A stretch of 64,000 nt of DNA from Lactobacillus sp. ESL0246. Its GTDB lineage: Bacteria > Bacillota > Bacilli > Lactobacillales > Lactobacillaceae. The stretch spans positions 248,001 to 312,000 of the forward strand of contig NZ_REHC01000006.1 in NCBI RefSeq assembly GCF_003692965.1. The letters run 5' to 3'. The notes under the pieces were generated by a model. It was not told the DNA's origin, searched no databases, and worked only from the letters and a program-made list of their open reading frames with translations. How positions within the stretch are numbered: position 1 is the stretch's first letter; each line of letters begins with the position of its first letter. This document shows positions 1-11,468 of this stretch, one piece after another. The position numbers and the translations under genes are program-made.

Positions 1-221
1 TCGTCAGTCATTTCTTGAAAATTCGCATCACTAACTTTAATATCAAGATAGTTTAAGATTGCTGTTAAAGAGTCCTTACGACTAACTCCTTTAGTTTGTT
101 TTTCTAATTCGTCAGGCAAATCACGGTTAAAATGATCTTTAATTAACTTGCGCCATGCCTGAAAGTGGTAAACGGATGTATCGGCAATTACGCCGTCAAG
201 ATCAAACAGTACGCCTTTCAT
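1..221 (-). CDS. pgmB: Beta-phosphoglucomutase, N-terminal part (runs off the window)
   Basis: The first 73 codons of a HAD-superfamily sugar phosphomutase that interconverts beta-glucose 1-phosphate and glucose 6-phosphate in the cytoplasm. The start MKGVLFDLDGVIADTS shows the DxDG motif with the nucleophilic Asp and the acid/base Asp, followed by the cap-domain start FQAWRKLI typical of PgmB. ATG lies at 219-221 behind an AAAGGAAG ribosome binding site that sits inside the 3' end of the upstream rhamnosidase gene, overlapping it by 20 nt, so the two are very likely co-transcribed and translationally coupled. PgmB normally works with disaccharide phosphorylases; its link to the rhamnosidase is inferred from position only. 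The rest of the gene is outside the window. Confidence 0.85.
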   Translation of the reverse strand, partial: MKGVLFDLDGVIADTSVYHFQAWRKLIKDHFNRDLPDELEKQTKGVSRKDSLTAILNYLDIKVSDANFQEMTD

Positions 222-3021
222 TTAAGAACTTCCTTTCACTTGCTAATGGTGTTTGTACCATGATTTCTTTGATTTTTGCAAAATCATCATCTGAAATATT
301 GATAAATGGGAGCATTACGTTCATCTCGGTTAAAGAACTGCCACCAAAAGTCTCCAGATTCTTAGGATCTTTCAAAAAGCCAAATACATCGTTGATTGGT
401 TCTAATTTTTTAACTAATTCTTGATCAGCCATAATTTGTTTAGCTGGCATTGCCAAATTGTAATATTCAATGTAACTAGTTACTGGTTGGTAGCTAATAG
501 TGTATTTTCCGCCGGTGAGGGTCAATGGTAAGCTTTCGCTAACGCCATTGACTTGCACTTGACCGTTATTCCGAGGCAATTTAACCGTTACTGTTTGTCC
601 AAATGGAATTGTTAAGTTAATTTCAATTGTATGCTTTTCGTCTTTTTCAAGTTGATATTCAACTTGGAGATCACCATATGAACTTTCATAATGGCCTTGA
701 ACATGTTTGAGACGATAATCAAATCGTGGTGCAAACTCAACTTTTTGATAGCCGTTTTGTTGTTTATGGAGTCCAAGAACTTGTTGATAAACCCACTGCA
801 TGATTGCTCCGATAGAGTAATGATTTAATGAATTCATTCCTTCAGGATTCATTGAACCGTCAGGTAAAACTGAGTTCCAACGTTCCCAGATGGTAGTAGC
901 CCCAAGGTTAACGGCATAAAGCCAACTTGGAAAATCTTCGTTTAAGAAAATTTGTGTAGCCAGTTTATGCTCACCGTTTTCTGACAATACTTGACAAATC
1001 AATGGGGTACCCACAAAGCCAGTCTTTAGATGATTATTATCTTTGCCAAGGCGCGTCACCAAATCACTTACGACACGCTTTTTCTGTTCTTCAGGGATCA
1101 GATTAAAGCGCAGTGCTAATGCATAAGCAGTTTGTGTGTCGATTGCTAAGCGCCCATTATGCGTGATATATTCAGATCTAATAGCCTGCTTGATAGCTTT
1201 AGCCTGTTCAGCGTATTTGTGGGCATCTTCTTGATGACCTAAAACTTTAGCGGCGGCAGAAACGATTGAACTTGAGTAGTAATAGTAAACGGAGGCAATG
1301 AAGTCTTCATCAGTTTTACCAGTAGGCATTGCCGGATTTTCACCATCAAGTGATAGCCAATCACCAAATTGGAAGCAACCTGTCCAAAGATTTGGCTTTG
1401 AGGTCGATTGACTAATCCAGTCAACCCAAGCTTTCATACTAGAATAGTTTTGCCTTAAAATTGCTGGATCACCGTATGCTTCATAAACTGTCCACGGAAT
1501 GACAGTCGCAGCATCGCCCCAAATAGCGGCTCCACCACTGTCGTTACCCATTGCTGGGGCATACATGGTAAGCATTCCATCATGATTATTTTGCTCGATT
1601 TGCATGTCACGGGCATACTTCTTAAAGAATGCGTATGCGTCCATGTTCAAGATGGCAGTGCCTGAAAAAATGTCCGCATCCCCAGACCAACCGAGGCGTT
1701 CATCACGCTGTGGACAATCTGTTGGAACGTCAAAGAAGTTGCTCTTTTGACTCCACATTACGTTAGCTAACAGGCGATTAACCTTGGTATTATCTGTCTT
1801 AATGGCCCCGGTAGTTTTCATGTCTGAATAGATCACCGCTGATCTAAAATCTTCCTTAGTTAGTGGTTTAGTATTGCCGGTAACTTTGACATAGCGGTAG
1901 CCGTAATAAGTGAAGTGGGGACGAACCCATTTTTGATCACCATTTGAAGTGTAGTGAAATGCTGCCCGAGCCTCTCTTAAATTGTCACGGTAAAAATTAC
2001 CATTTTGCAGGATTTCGCCAACCTGTAATTTAAGCGAAGCGCCGGCATTTTCCCGGTTAAAGAATTCTGGCCATCCAGCATGATTTTGACCAAAATCTAA
2101 GACCGTTTCACCAGCAGGTGTCGTAATTATTTCTTTAACTGGAAGATATTCATTGACCTTAAGAGGTAAACTTAAACGATCATGTAGAATTTCCTTAGAG
2201 TGATCGAGCACGGTTACTGGCTGCCAGTCAGCTATTACATGAGTATCATCATAATCTTCACCGTAATAGATAGTCGACTTAGTGATTTTACCTGAAGTAG
2301 TTTTCCAGGAAGCATCACTTAAAATTGTTTCCGTTGAATTATTAGTGTATTGAACATGTAATTCGGCAATAGCCATTTGGCGATCGCCATAGATGTTGTC
2401 TTGTCCGCCATCAAAACCAAAGTTGCCTTTATACCAACCATCACCAAGAGAAATCAGTAATTCTTGATCAGAGGATTTTTGGAGAAATCTAGTTACGTCA
2501 TAAGTTTGCACTTGAACTAATCGGTCATAAGCGGTTACACCTGGGGCTAATAATTCATTGCTAACTTTCTCCTTATTCAAATAGACTTCATAAACTCCCA
2601 GGCCAGTAATGTAAAGACGAGCACTTTTTACCGGCTTTTTTAACGCAAAGTTCTTTGCAAGCAAAGTATTTTGAAGATCTTTATTAGAATTGCCAATCCA
2701 ACTAGCAGTGAACGGCTCAACCATTTTACCTGTTTCAAAGAAACTATTTTTACTGCTTTCATCGTTAGCATTTTTTACAGAAACGGTTAATTCGTAGCGC
2801 GTTCTAGGCTGCAAGTTAATCGCAAAATCAAAAAAGTTATTATTATAATCTTGCCAGTCTGAATCGTAAATTTCTTTATCAGCTTTAACAACGATTCTTT
2901 TCTTTGTGTTTTGCATAGCGGCAGAACTAGTAAGATTAAATTCAACCCGTAAATGATTATCTAAATCATAACCAAGTGGCTCGGTCATATGATTAATTGT
3001 AATCTGATTAATTTCAATCAT
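202..3021 (-). CDS. Alpha-L-rhamnosidase, glycoside hydrolase family 78
   Basis: A 939-residue enzyme predicted to remove terminal alpha-L-rhamnose from plant glycosides. The order is the usual GH78 one: N-terminal beta-sandwich domains (about residues 1-330), then the (alpha/alpha)6 barrel with the signature DCPQRDERLGWSGDADIF near residues 435-452 that carries the catalytic acid region, then a C-terminal beta domain. No signal peptide is seen, so it should act inside the cell on imported glycosides. The last roughly 80 residues (from MPAKQIMADQ) extend past the usual beta domain and look like an extra helical tail. It is 15 nt downstream of the GH3 gene and overlaps pgmB, forming a minus-strand operon. 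Confidence 0.9.
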   Translation of the reverse strand: MIEINQITINHMTEPLGYDLDNHLRVEFNLTSSAAMQNTKKRIVVKADKEIYDSDWQDYNNNFFDFAINLQPRTRYELTVSVKNANDESSKNSFFETGKMVEPFTASWIGNSNKDLQNTLLAKNFALKKPVKSARLYITGLGVYEVYLNKEKVSNELLAPGVTAYDRLVQVQTYDVTRFLQKSSDQELLISLGDGWYKGNFGFDGGQDNIYGDRQMAIAELHVQYTNNSTETILSDASWKTTSGKITKSTIYYGEDYDDTHVIADWQPVTVLDHSKEILHDRLSLPLKVNEYLPVKEIITTPAGETVLDFGQNHAGWPEFFNRENAGASLKLQVGEILQNGNFYRDNLREARAAFHYTSNGDQKWVRPHFTYYGYRYVKVTGNTKPLTKEDFRSAVIYSDMKTTGAIKTDNTKVNRLLANVMWSQKSNFFDVPTDCPQRDERLGWSGDADIFSGTAILNMDAYAFFKKYARDMQIEQNNHDGMLTMYAPAMGNDSGGAAIWGDAATVIPWTVYEAYGDPAILRQNYSSMKAWVDWISQSTSKPNLWTGCFQFGDWLSLDGENPAMPTGKTDEDFIASVYYYYSSSIVSAAAKVLGHQEDAHKYAEQAKAIKQAIRSEYITHNGRLAIDTQTAYALALRFNLIPEEQKKRVVSDLVTRLGKDNNHLKTGFVGTPLICQVLSENGEHKLATQIFLNEDFPSWLYAVNLGATTIWERWNSVLPDGSMNPEGMNSLNHYSIGAIMQWVYQQVLGLHKQQNGYQKVEFAPRFDYRLKHVQGHYESSYGDLQVEYQLEKDEKHTIEINLTIPFGQTVTVKLPRNNGQVQVNGVSESLPLTLTGGKYTISYQPVTSYIEYYNLAMPAKQIMADQELVKKLEPINDVFGFLKDPKNLETFGGSSLTEMNVMLPFINISDDDFAKIKEIMVQTPLASERKFLNERRTV

Positions 3022-3036
3022 TATTTTACTCTCTTT

Positions 3037-4740
3037 CTATAGACGGGTATCGAAACGACCGCAGAAAGGATCTACTGGGTTTTTACCGAGAAATTTTTCT
3101 TGACCCATCATTTTCTTCAATAAGGCATCAATAGTAACATCGTTGCCAGTATAAGCATTAACGTAAGTTGAAACCATCGGAATATCAAAGAGGTGGTAAG
3201 GATTGCAAGTGGAAACAAAGACAGTTGGGATGTCTTTCATGAACCATGGTGCATCTGCGGCCATCAAGTGAATCCAATCTAATCTAGTGGTAGTTTGGTT
3301 ACTTGCAGTTTCAACGTTGGCAACGTAAAAGGCAAGGTCAAAACGCTTCTTTTCAAATTGGACGCCACCTTCAAAAACTTCTTGGAAATCTAAGTGCTTT
3401 CGATCAAAGACGGAAACCTGGAATCCTTTTTCTTCAAGTTTTTCTTTAAATTTGGCCGTTACTTTACCGCCTTCTTTAAAGCCACCATCATCTGTATCAC
3501 CTAAAACGACAAGCCGAACTCGTGGATATTTCTTCGGTGTTATTGGCAGTAATTGATCACGATCCTTAACAAGAGTGACTGATTCTTCAGCAACCTTAGC
3601 AGCAAGCTTTTCGTGTTCTGCCAGCTTTAAATCAAAATTACTTGATGAAGGTTCACAAAGTTCACCTGCGGTATTCATCACGCCTTGTGCTACCTTAGTT
3701 GCGATAATTCTAGTAACAGCCTCATCAACGCGTGACATTGGAATGGTTCCGTTAGCTACGGCATCAGTAATAAATTGATAATCTTCGTCAATGTCTTTAT
3801 TAAAGAGAATCATGTCAATACCGGCATTGATTGTTGCAGGTAAGGCTTCTGATCGCTTCATTGTTGCGTTATAACCAATCATTGGCGTTGCATCAGTAAT
3901 GGTTAAGCCGTTGAAGTTCAAAACTTTCCGAAGTAAGCCGTTAATTAAAAGCTTAGAAGTTGAAGCAGGTCTTAAATCTTTATCTTCAATTCCTGGCTCA
4001 AGTCGGCGTTCCCAAGCAGGCTGCATAATATGAGCAATCATGATACTTGGCAAACCATTATCAATTAAGTGGTGATAAATTTCTCCGTAGGATTTCATCC
4101 ATTCATCAGCGGAAAGCGAATTAATCGAACTTAATAAGTGCTGGTCACGTTCATCGACACCATCACCAGGGAAGTGTTTGGCAACAGGAATAACGTGGTT
4201 AGCATTTAGTCCGGCAATTTGAGCGTCAGACATTCTAATTACTCGTTCTTTATTACTGCCATAAGTTCGGACATTCATAATTGGATTACGAAAGTTTTGG
4301 TCCAAGTCGACGATTGGTGCAAATGACATGTTGCCACCAACTTGTTTTGCTTCGTAACCGGAGACATCTCCTAAATTATAAGCGTTTTGAGCGTTATCGG
4401 TTGCAGCAATCTGCAATGGGCGGCCAAACCACGTACCAGCATTTACAAGCCCATTACCACCGGCTTCAAGATTAGCTGCGATTAAAAGAGGAATATCACT
4501 TGCCTTTTGTGAAGTTGCAATTTCGTGTTGCAGTTTTTTGGCATCATCAGGACGGTACATAATTCCACCTGGTTGATATTTTTCGACAAATGCTTTCAAG
4601 TCCGTGTTTTCTTCGTCTTCGCCGATGACAAAGAAAAGTTGACCAATTTTGGCATCGGTTGACATGCTTGCTACTTTTTGCTTAACAAAGTCAATTTGCG
4701 CAGCAGACAAGTTATAAGGTTTTTTAGATAGGTCTGTCAT
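3037..4740 (-). CDS. Glycoside hydrolase family 3, NagZ-like
   Basis: A 567-residue cytoplasmic GH3 enzyme. Near residues 187-200 it has KHFPGDGVDERDQH, matching the NagZ-type pattern KHFPG-x-G-x4-D-x-H, whose His/Asp dyad is the acid/base of beta-N-acetylglucosaminidases. The nucleophile Asp is probably in GLTITDATP near residue 281. A C-terminal alpha/beta domain follows. Family knowledge suggests release of beta-linked GlcNAc or a related beta-glycoside; the neighbouring rhamnosidase and beta-glucoside PTS leave open a plant-glycoside role. It is first in the minus-strand operon with a CGGAGG-type ribosome binding site 8 nt before ATG, and is divergent from the AraC-type regulator. Confidence 0.85.
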   Translation of the reverse strand: MTDLSKKPYNLSAAQIDFVKQKVASMSTDAKIGQLFFVIGEDEENTDLKAFVEKYQPGGIMYRPDDAKKLQHEIATSQKASDIPLLIAANLEAGGNGLVNAGTWFGRPLQIAATDNAQNAYNLGDVSGYEAKQVGGNMSFAPIVDLDQNFRNPIMNVRTYGSNKERVIRMSDAQIAGLNANHVIPVAKHFPGDGVDERDQHLLSSINSLSADEWMKSYGEIYHHLIDNGLPSIMIAHIMQPAWERRLEPGIEDKDLRPASTSKLLINGLLRKVLNFNGLTITDATPMIGYNATMKRSEALPATINAGIDMILFNKDIDEDYQFITDAVANGTIPMSRVDEAVTRIIATKVAQGVMNTAGELCEPSSSNFDLKLAEHEKLAAKVAEESVTLVKDRDQLLPITPKKYPRVRLVVLGDTDDGGFKEGGKVTAKFKEKLEEKGFQVSVFDRKHLDFQEVFEGGVQFEKKRFDLAFYVANVETASNQTTTRLDWIHLMAADAPWFMKDIPTVFVSTCNPYHLFDIPMVSTYVNAYTGNDVTIDALLKKMMGQEKFLGKNPVDPFCGRFDTRL

Positions 4741-4795
4741 ATTTTTCCTCCGTGTGCTATAAATATAAATTGATTTAAGATTTATTTTAATCTAG

Positions 4796-4811
4796 TGTTA
4801 GCGGTTCTGCT
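4796..4811 (-). promoter_or_regulatory. Possible catabolite-responsive element (cre)
   Basis: In the 179-nt divergent spacer between the GH3 operon and the regulator, the minus strand reads AGCAGAACCGCTAACA. Its right half (CGCTAACA) fits the CcpA cre consensus perfectly but the left half fits poorly (about 10 of 14 positions). Repression by CcpA would make sense for a secondary-sugar operon, but this is a weak call. Confidence 0.3.
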
Positions 4812-4919
4812 ATTGCCAAAAATCATAAATATTGTATTGATTTCACAGATTTTATTTTGAAACAGAGAGTAAAGTTTAAATAAACAGCACACTACCAACG
4901 AAAGAAAGGAGTAAGCATT

Positions 4920-5930
4920 TTGAAAGAAGAAGTATTGCGCCTATTACGAAAAAATAATTCACCTCGAAATTGGTCAGATGTTCTTGCTACGGTTGAAAAA
5001 AACGGTAATCTGACAAAAAAAGTTGGACAAATCGAGAATGAACCAATCTACCGTTTCTTTGATACCTATTCGGATGATCTAACACTTAATAGCAGTTCTA
5101 TTTCGATTGCAGTACAACCGACTAACTCTTTTATTCCATATCATATTCATGATTATGTTGAAATAATGATCCCACTAATTGAAGACTGTGTGGTGGTTTT
5201 AGAGCATTCCGAAATTAAAGTTAAACAAAATAACTTGATTTTTATGGGAAACAGAACTATTCATAAAGTTAAGCCAATTAGTAAAAAAGGAGTGGTTGTT
5301 AATATTGCATTACGAAGTTCAGCTTTTTCTTTAAACGAGCTTGACTATTTAAACCATCGCGAAAATGGCTCTAACATTTCTAATATCTTATTTTCACTTT
5401 TATCCAATGAGGAATATGGTGAGGGTCGTTATAGTCTATTTGAAGTTAACCATGATGTTAAAATTACTAATTTAATCTATGATATTATTTCAGAATACTA
5501 TCACCCTGATATCCAGTCCGATCAGTTGATTCGGTTGGAAATGTTAACGTTATTTTCGCTATTAATTAGGCAAGCAGCTAACGCTGAAATCAAGGTAAAA
5601 GATTTTCGAAAGAAAAACAATAACTTACTATCACTTCTTTTATATATTGAAAAACACTACAGTAACATTACATTGCAAAAAATGGCCACCCACTTTGGCT
5701 TTAATCAGAATTATTTATCGGACTATCTAAAAAAGCATACTGGTAAGACCTTTATCCAATTAGTGCATTTGCAACGAATCAATGTTGCAGCCGAATATCT
5801 AACTTATACGACAGCGCCAATTGAAAGGATTGCTACTAGGGTAGGTTACGAAAATCCTTCGTATTTTTATAAAATTTTCAAAAAGTATTTTGGGATTTCA
5901 CCAGCTGAATATCGTCAAAAAAATAGTTAA
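4920..5930 (+). CDS. AraC-family transcriptional regulator
   Basis: A 336-residue DNA-binding regulator. The N-terminal half has a cupin-type sensor with the metal/sugar-pocket style motif FIPYHIHDYVEI (about residues 75-86); the C-terminal 100 residues hold two helix-turn-helix motifs (ITLQKMATHFGFNQNYLSDYLKKHTG and IERIATRVGYENPSYFYKIFKKYFGISPAEYR) diagnostic of AraC/XylS proteins. The start is TTG with AAAGGAG 8 nt upstream. It stands between the divergent GH3-GH78 operon and the PTS-GH1 genes and probably activates one or both in response to a sugar; the ligand is unknown. Confidence 0.9.
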   Translation: MKEEVLRLLRKNNSPRNWSDVLATVEKNGNLTKKVGQIENEPIYRFFDTYSDDLTLNSSSISIAVQPTNSFIPYHIHDYVEIMIPLIEDCVVVLEHSEIKVKQNNLIFMGNRTIHKVKPISKKGVVVNIALRSSAFSLNELDYLNHRENGSNISNILFSLLSNEEYGEGRYSLFEVNHDVKITNLIYDIISEYYHPDIQSDQLIRLEMLTLFSLLIRQAANAEIKVKDFRKKNNNLLSLLLYIEKHYSNITLQKMATHFGFNQNYLSDYLKKHTGKTFIQLVHLQRINVAAEYLTYTTAPIERIATRVGYENPSYFYKIFKKYFGISPAEYRQKNS

Positions 5931-5973
5931 AAAAATGACTAGTAAGGCAACATACTGGTCATTTTTATTTTTT
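5931..5973 (+). terminator. Rho-independent terminator after the AraC gene
   Basis: Directly after the stop codon, AAAAATGACTAGT pairs with ACTGGTCATTTTT around a 10-nt loop and is followed by a T-rich tract. Confidence 0.8.
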
Positions 5974-6094
5974 GTTATTCATTAAAAACTGGGAAATGGA
6001 TATAGTTTCTCTGTTTTTTGAATATGGCATTTCTATATTTCGGCTAATATACTTAATTAAAAATGAAAGATATTAATAAATAAGGAGTATAGGA

Positions 6095-8804
<2,710 letters not shown>

Positions 8805-8806
8805 AA

Positions 8807-9126
8807 ATGGCTAAAAAACTATTATGCTGTGCTGTTCTGCAGGAATGAGTACGAGTTTATTAGTAACTAAAATGAAAAAAACTGCAGAAGAGCAAGGTAA
8901 GGATGTCGAAATATTTGCTGTTCCAGCAGCTGAAGCAGATGACAAACTTACGCAAGACAATATCAATTGCATTTTGCTTGGACCACAAGTTCGTTATATG
9001 GAAAATGAATTTAAGCAAAAAGTAGAAGGTAAAAATATTGGTTTAGCCGTTATTGACATGCAAGCGTATGGTTTAATGGATGGATCTAAAGTTCTTGCGC
9101 AAGCATACCAAATAATGGGTGAATAA
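8807..9126 (+). CDS. PTS EIIB, lactose/cellobiose family, frame-disrupted near its start
   Basis: About 106 residues if read through. The phosphorylation P-loop CCSAGMSTSLLVTKMKK and later LLGPQVRYM and VIDMQAYGLMDG are hallmarks of CelA-type EIIB. The natural start is ATG 8807, 9 nt after AAGGAG, but that frame stops after 13 codons. The conserved protein is in another frame, open from ATG 8824. One extra base in the A6 run at 8813-8818 would join them as MAKKTIMLCCSAGMSTS, the family N-terminus. ATG 8824 has no ribosome binding site and would lose the first beta strand. Either a real frameshift, slippage-controlled expression or a sequence error; it is the only EIIB for this PTS here. Confidence 0.85.
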
Positions 9127-9141
9127 CAATAGTTAAGTATT

Positions 9142-9173
9142 AAAAAAGTCATGCCTATTAGGCTGGCTTTTTT
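9142..9173 (+). terminator. Terminator after the PTS operon
   Basis: AAAAAAGTCATGCC pairs with GGCTGGCTTTTTT (one bulge, one G-T pair) around TATTA, with a T tail, 15 nt after the EIIB stop. Confidence 0.8.
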
Positions 9174-9200
9174 ATTTTGAAAAACTGTGATTTAAGCATA

Positions 9201-9240
9201 ATGATATGCCCCCCGAAATTGTCTTAATTTCGGAGATCAT
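9201..9240. repeat. Imperfect inverted repeat at the break-point of the GH39 remnant
   Basis: ATGAT ... CCGAAATT / AATTTCGG ... ATCAT, with a 5-nt loop. It lies just where recognisable GH39 homology begins. It could be a terminator-like hairpin or a scar of the deletion that removed the gene's 5' part. Confidence 0.5.
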
Positions 9241-9894
9241 ATCAAATCCTATCCCCTTTATTATACTGAATGGAATGTTTCTGCAATGGTAGGTGATCAA
9301 ATTCATGATGAACCATACGCTGCTGCAATGGTAGCTAAAACATTAGCCGATAATGATGGTCTAGTTGAGGGCTATTCATTCTTTACTTTCACTGATATTT
9401 TTGAAGAACAATATCAAAAACCGGGGGTATTTCATGGCGGCTATGGCTTGCAAACTGTTCAGGGCATTGAAAAACCTGTATATCGTATTTTTGAAATTTA
9501 CCATCAATTGGGTATGCAACGACTGAAAGTTATAGATAAGAATCAGGGAACAGCTGAGGTATTGGCAGTTCAAAAGCAAAAAGATTTGCAGGTACTTGTA
9601 TATAACCATAATGTACCTAGTAGAAAAATAGCGTCAGAAAAAGTGGTAATAAATATTGCTAAAAAGAAGAACTATAAAGCTATTTTACAAAGAATAGATC
9701 AAAATCATGCTAATTCATTTGGAAAATGGCAAGAAATAGGTGAGCCAGAATATCTTAAGCAAGCAGAGGTTGATGAGCTACGTAAATCTTTCGAGCTTCA
9801 AGATCAAGAAATCGAAATTGGAAAAGGCCAGATTATTTTGGAAATGCCACCGCATTCATGCGCCTTTACCATTATCCACAATTATTTTGCCTAG
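9205..9894 (+). pseudogene. C-terminal remnant of a GH39-type glycosidase (beta-xylosidase-like)
   Basis: An open frame whose recognisable part starts at YYTEWN (about 9259), where the Glu fits the GH39 nucleophile position, and continues with DEPYAAAMVAKTLADNDGLVEGYSFFTFTDIFEE and FHGGYGLQTVQGIEKPVYRIFEIYHQLG, typical of the GH39 barrel end and following beta domain. Roughly the first 270 residues of a normal enzyme are missing, there is no start codon with a ribosome binding site, and a terminator and hairpin sit immediately upstream. It is therefore a decayed gene. It suggests the locus once degraded beta-xylosides or similar plant glycans. Confidence 0.75.
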
Positions 9895-10167
9895 AAAAAG
9901 ATAAATTGCTTTTTAAGTGTAATATTTTGTGGCTTTAATCATAATTAAATTACACAACAATAAATTTAATTAAAATTGACAAATCTAGCTGATAAGTTTA
10001 GAAAAAAGTTTGCTAATGCTTACGTTTGTAAACACTTAACAATAACAACAAATTTTCACATTAAATTCAGAAAGAGGCAAATTTGGGGATTAAATAACCT
10101 GAAACTCAATCATTTTTCACTTGAAAAACGGTATAATTGGCAAAGAAGAGAAAGGAGTTTTTTACTA

Positions 10168-10335
10168 ATGATGTGTGATAATTTGTTTTTTAAGATTGTT
10201 TGGGTAATTGTCTATGGTATTACTGCTTACTTTACTTTTACCGACAAGATGATGATGGCAATGTACTGGATGGCTGGGGGAATGTTTGCTCAAGCCGTTG
10301 TTGATCTTATTTATCATTTTTGGCCAAGAAAATAG
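10168..10335 (+). CDS. Small membrane protein, 55 residues, function unknown
   Basis: Begins MMCDNLFFKIVWVIVYGITAYF and contains two hydrophobic segments (about residues 6-24 and 32-50) ending in a basic tail, FWPRK. A strong AAAGGAG precedes ATG by about 10 nt and TATAAT lies at 10132-10137, so this start is preferred over a longer frame reaching back to 9976, whose upstream part is not protein-like. It converges on the beta-lactamase-like gene and shares its terminator. The family was not recognised. Confidence 0.65.
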   Translation: MMCDNLFFKIVWVIVYGITAYFTFTDKMMMAMYWMAGGMFAQAVVDLIYHFWPRK

Positions 10336-10345
10336 CTTAAATACT

Positions 10346-10375
10346 AAAAAAGACAGTCTGAAGACTGCCTTTTTT
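10346..10375. terminator. Bidirectional terminator between convergent genes
   Basis: AAAAAAGACAGTCT pairs with AGACTGCCTTTTTT around a GA loop; A and T tracts on both sides fit termination in both directions. It overlaps the stop of the minus-strand gene. Confidence 0.85.
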
Positions 10376-11384
10376 ATTGGTCATTTTCTTTTAAAAAACT
10401 TTGAATTATTTTTTCGCGAATAGTTAGAAAAATTTGATTATGACCAGTGGGATGAACTCTGTTGGTCAGTAAAATCAATCCTGATTTGCGCACACGATCA
10501 AGTAAAATTAAGACACCAGTAAAACCAGTATGAAGAATAATTGGATAATGGTATAGGGGATCGAAACGAAGGTCCCAACCCCAAGAGCGTGGTTTTAATC
10601 CTACTTTATTTTTGTTATCGAAAAGTTGAGCAACGATATCTTGACTAAAGGGTAGGATATCACGATCGATACCAAGATAGCCTTTACAAATTTTTACTAT
10701 ATCATTTAGAGTTGAAAAAAGGCCGGCAGATCCACAGTCGCTTCCCAATTGCTGTGCTTTAGGATCATGAGGTATTCCTTGTAAAACTTCTCCATTAAAT
10801 AAAGCTGTTGGTACGCAAGCACTTTTTGTAGGATGAAAAGTAGTATTTGTTAATTTCATAACATCAATTATTTCTGCTTGACCAACTTCTTGGACGGGTT
10901 TACCAAAAATCTTTTTAATTACTAAGCCCAATAAAATAAAATTAGTGTCAGCGTAACGCATTTTATGTTCAAATTCATTTGTAACTGGAAGGTGAATAAT
11001 TGCGTCTAAAAGTTTATCATGGCTAAGTTCATCTCGGTGTTCTATCCATCCACGAATCCCACTTGTATGAGTCATTAAGTGAAAAAGTCTCACTCGCTCA
11101 TCGGTGAATTCAGGAATAAATTGGTGAAGTGGTTCGGAAAAATTGAGTTCATTTTCTTGATAAAGTTTTAATAAAATATTTTCTGTAATTAATACTTTGG
11201 TTAAACTTGCTAAATCATATTCTGCAAATGGACTGAGTTGAGTTACGGTGGGGTAAATACTTGCAAAACCAATTGTTGATGTAAAAATTTGTTCATTATT
11301 AATAAAAGCGTAGTTAACACCGGGAACTACACGTTCTGAGACCATTGATTCAATTAAAGTTTGTGTGGCTGAATAATCAATCAT
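10374..11384 (-). CDS. Serine hydrolase, beta-lactamase/penicillin-binding-protein fold
   Basis: A 336-residue class C beta-lactamase-like protein. The catalytic SxxK is S60-L-T-K63 in YDLASLTKVL. A Tyr motif (MRYADTNFILLG, about residues 140-151) occupies the place of YxN, and LHTGFTG near residue 275 stands where HxG/KTG is expected. It has no signal peptide, so it is more likely an esterase or D-amino-peptidase-like enzyme than a secreted beta-lactamase. Single gene; upstream spacer of 84 nt before the DUF3021 gene on the same strand. Confidence 0.85.
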   Translation of the reverse strand: MIDYSATQTLIESMVSERVVPGVNYAFINNEQIFTSTIGFASIYPTVTQLSPFAEYDLASLTKVLITENILLKLYQENELNFSEPLHQFIPEFTDERVRLFHLMTHTSGIRGWIEHRDELSHDKLLDAIIHLPVTNEFEHKMRYADTNFILLGLVIKKIFGKPVQEVGQAEIIDVMKLTNTTFHPTKSACVPTALFNGEVLQGIPHDPKAQQLGSDCGSAGLFSTLNDIVKICKGYLGIDRDILPFSQDIVAQLFDNKNKVGLKPRSWGWDLRFDPLYHYPIILHTGFTGVLILLDRVRKSGLILLTNRVHPTGHNQIFLTIREKIIQSFLKENDQ

Positions 11385-11468
11385 TGAAAAATTCTTTCTT
11401 AATTATGTTTGGATACTCAGTCTATTATATCTAATTTGGTATCTTAATGGCCAAAATTATTCTATAGT

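Noticed and set aside
202-424. Plus-strand ORFs opposite the rhamnosidase and pgmB start
   Set aside because: Shadows of real minus-strand genes with no ribosome binding site.
9976-10167. N-terminal extension of the 55-residue membrane protein
   Set aside because: The translation is not protein-like and contains the probable promoter; a strong ribosome binding site precedes ATG 10168.
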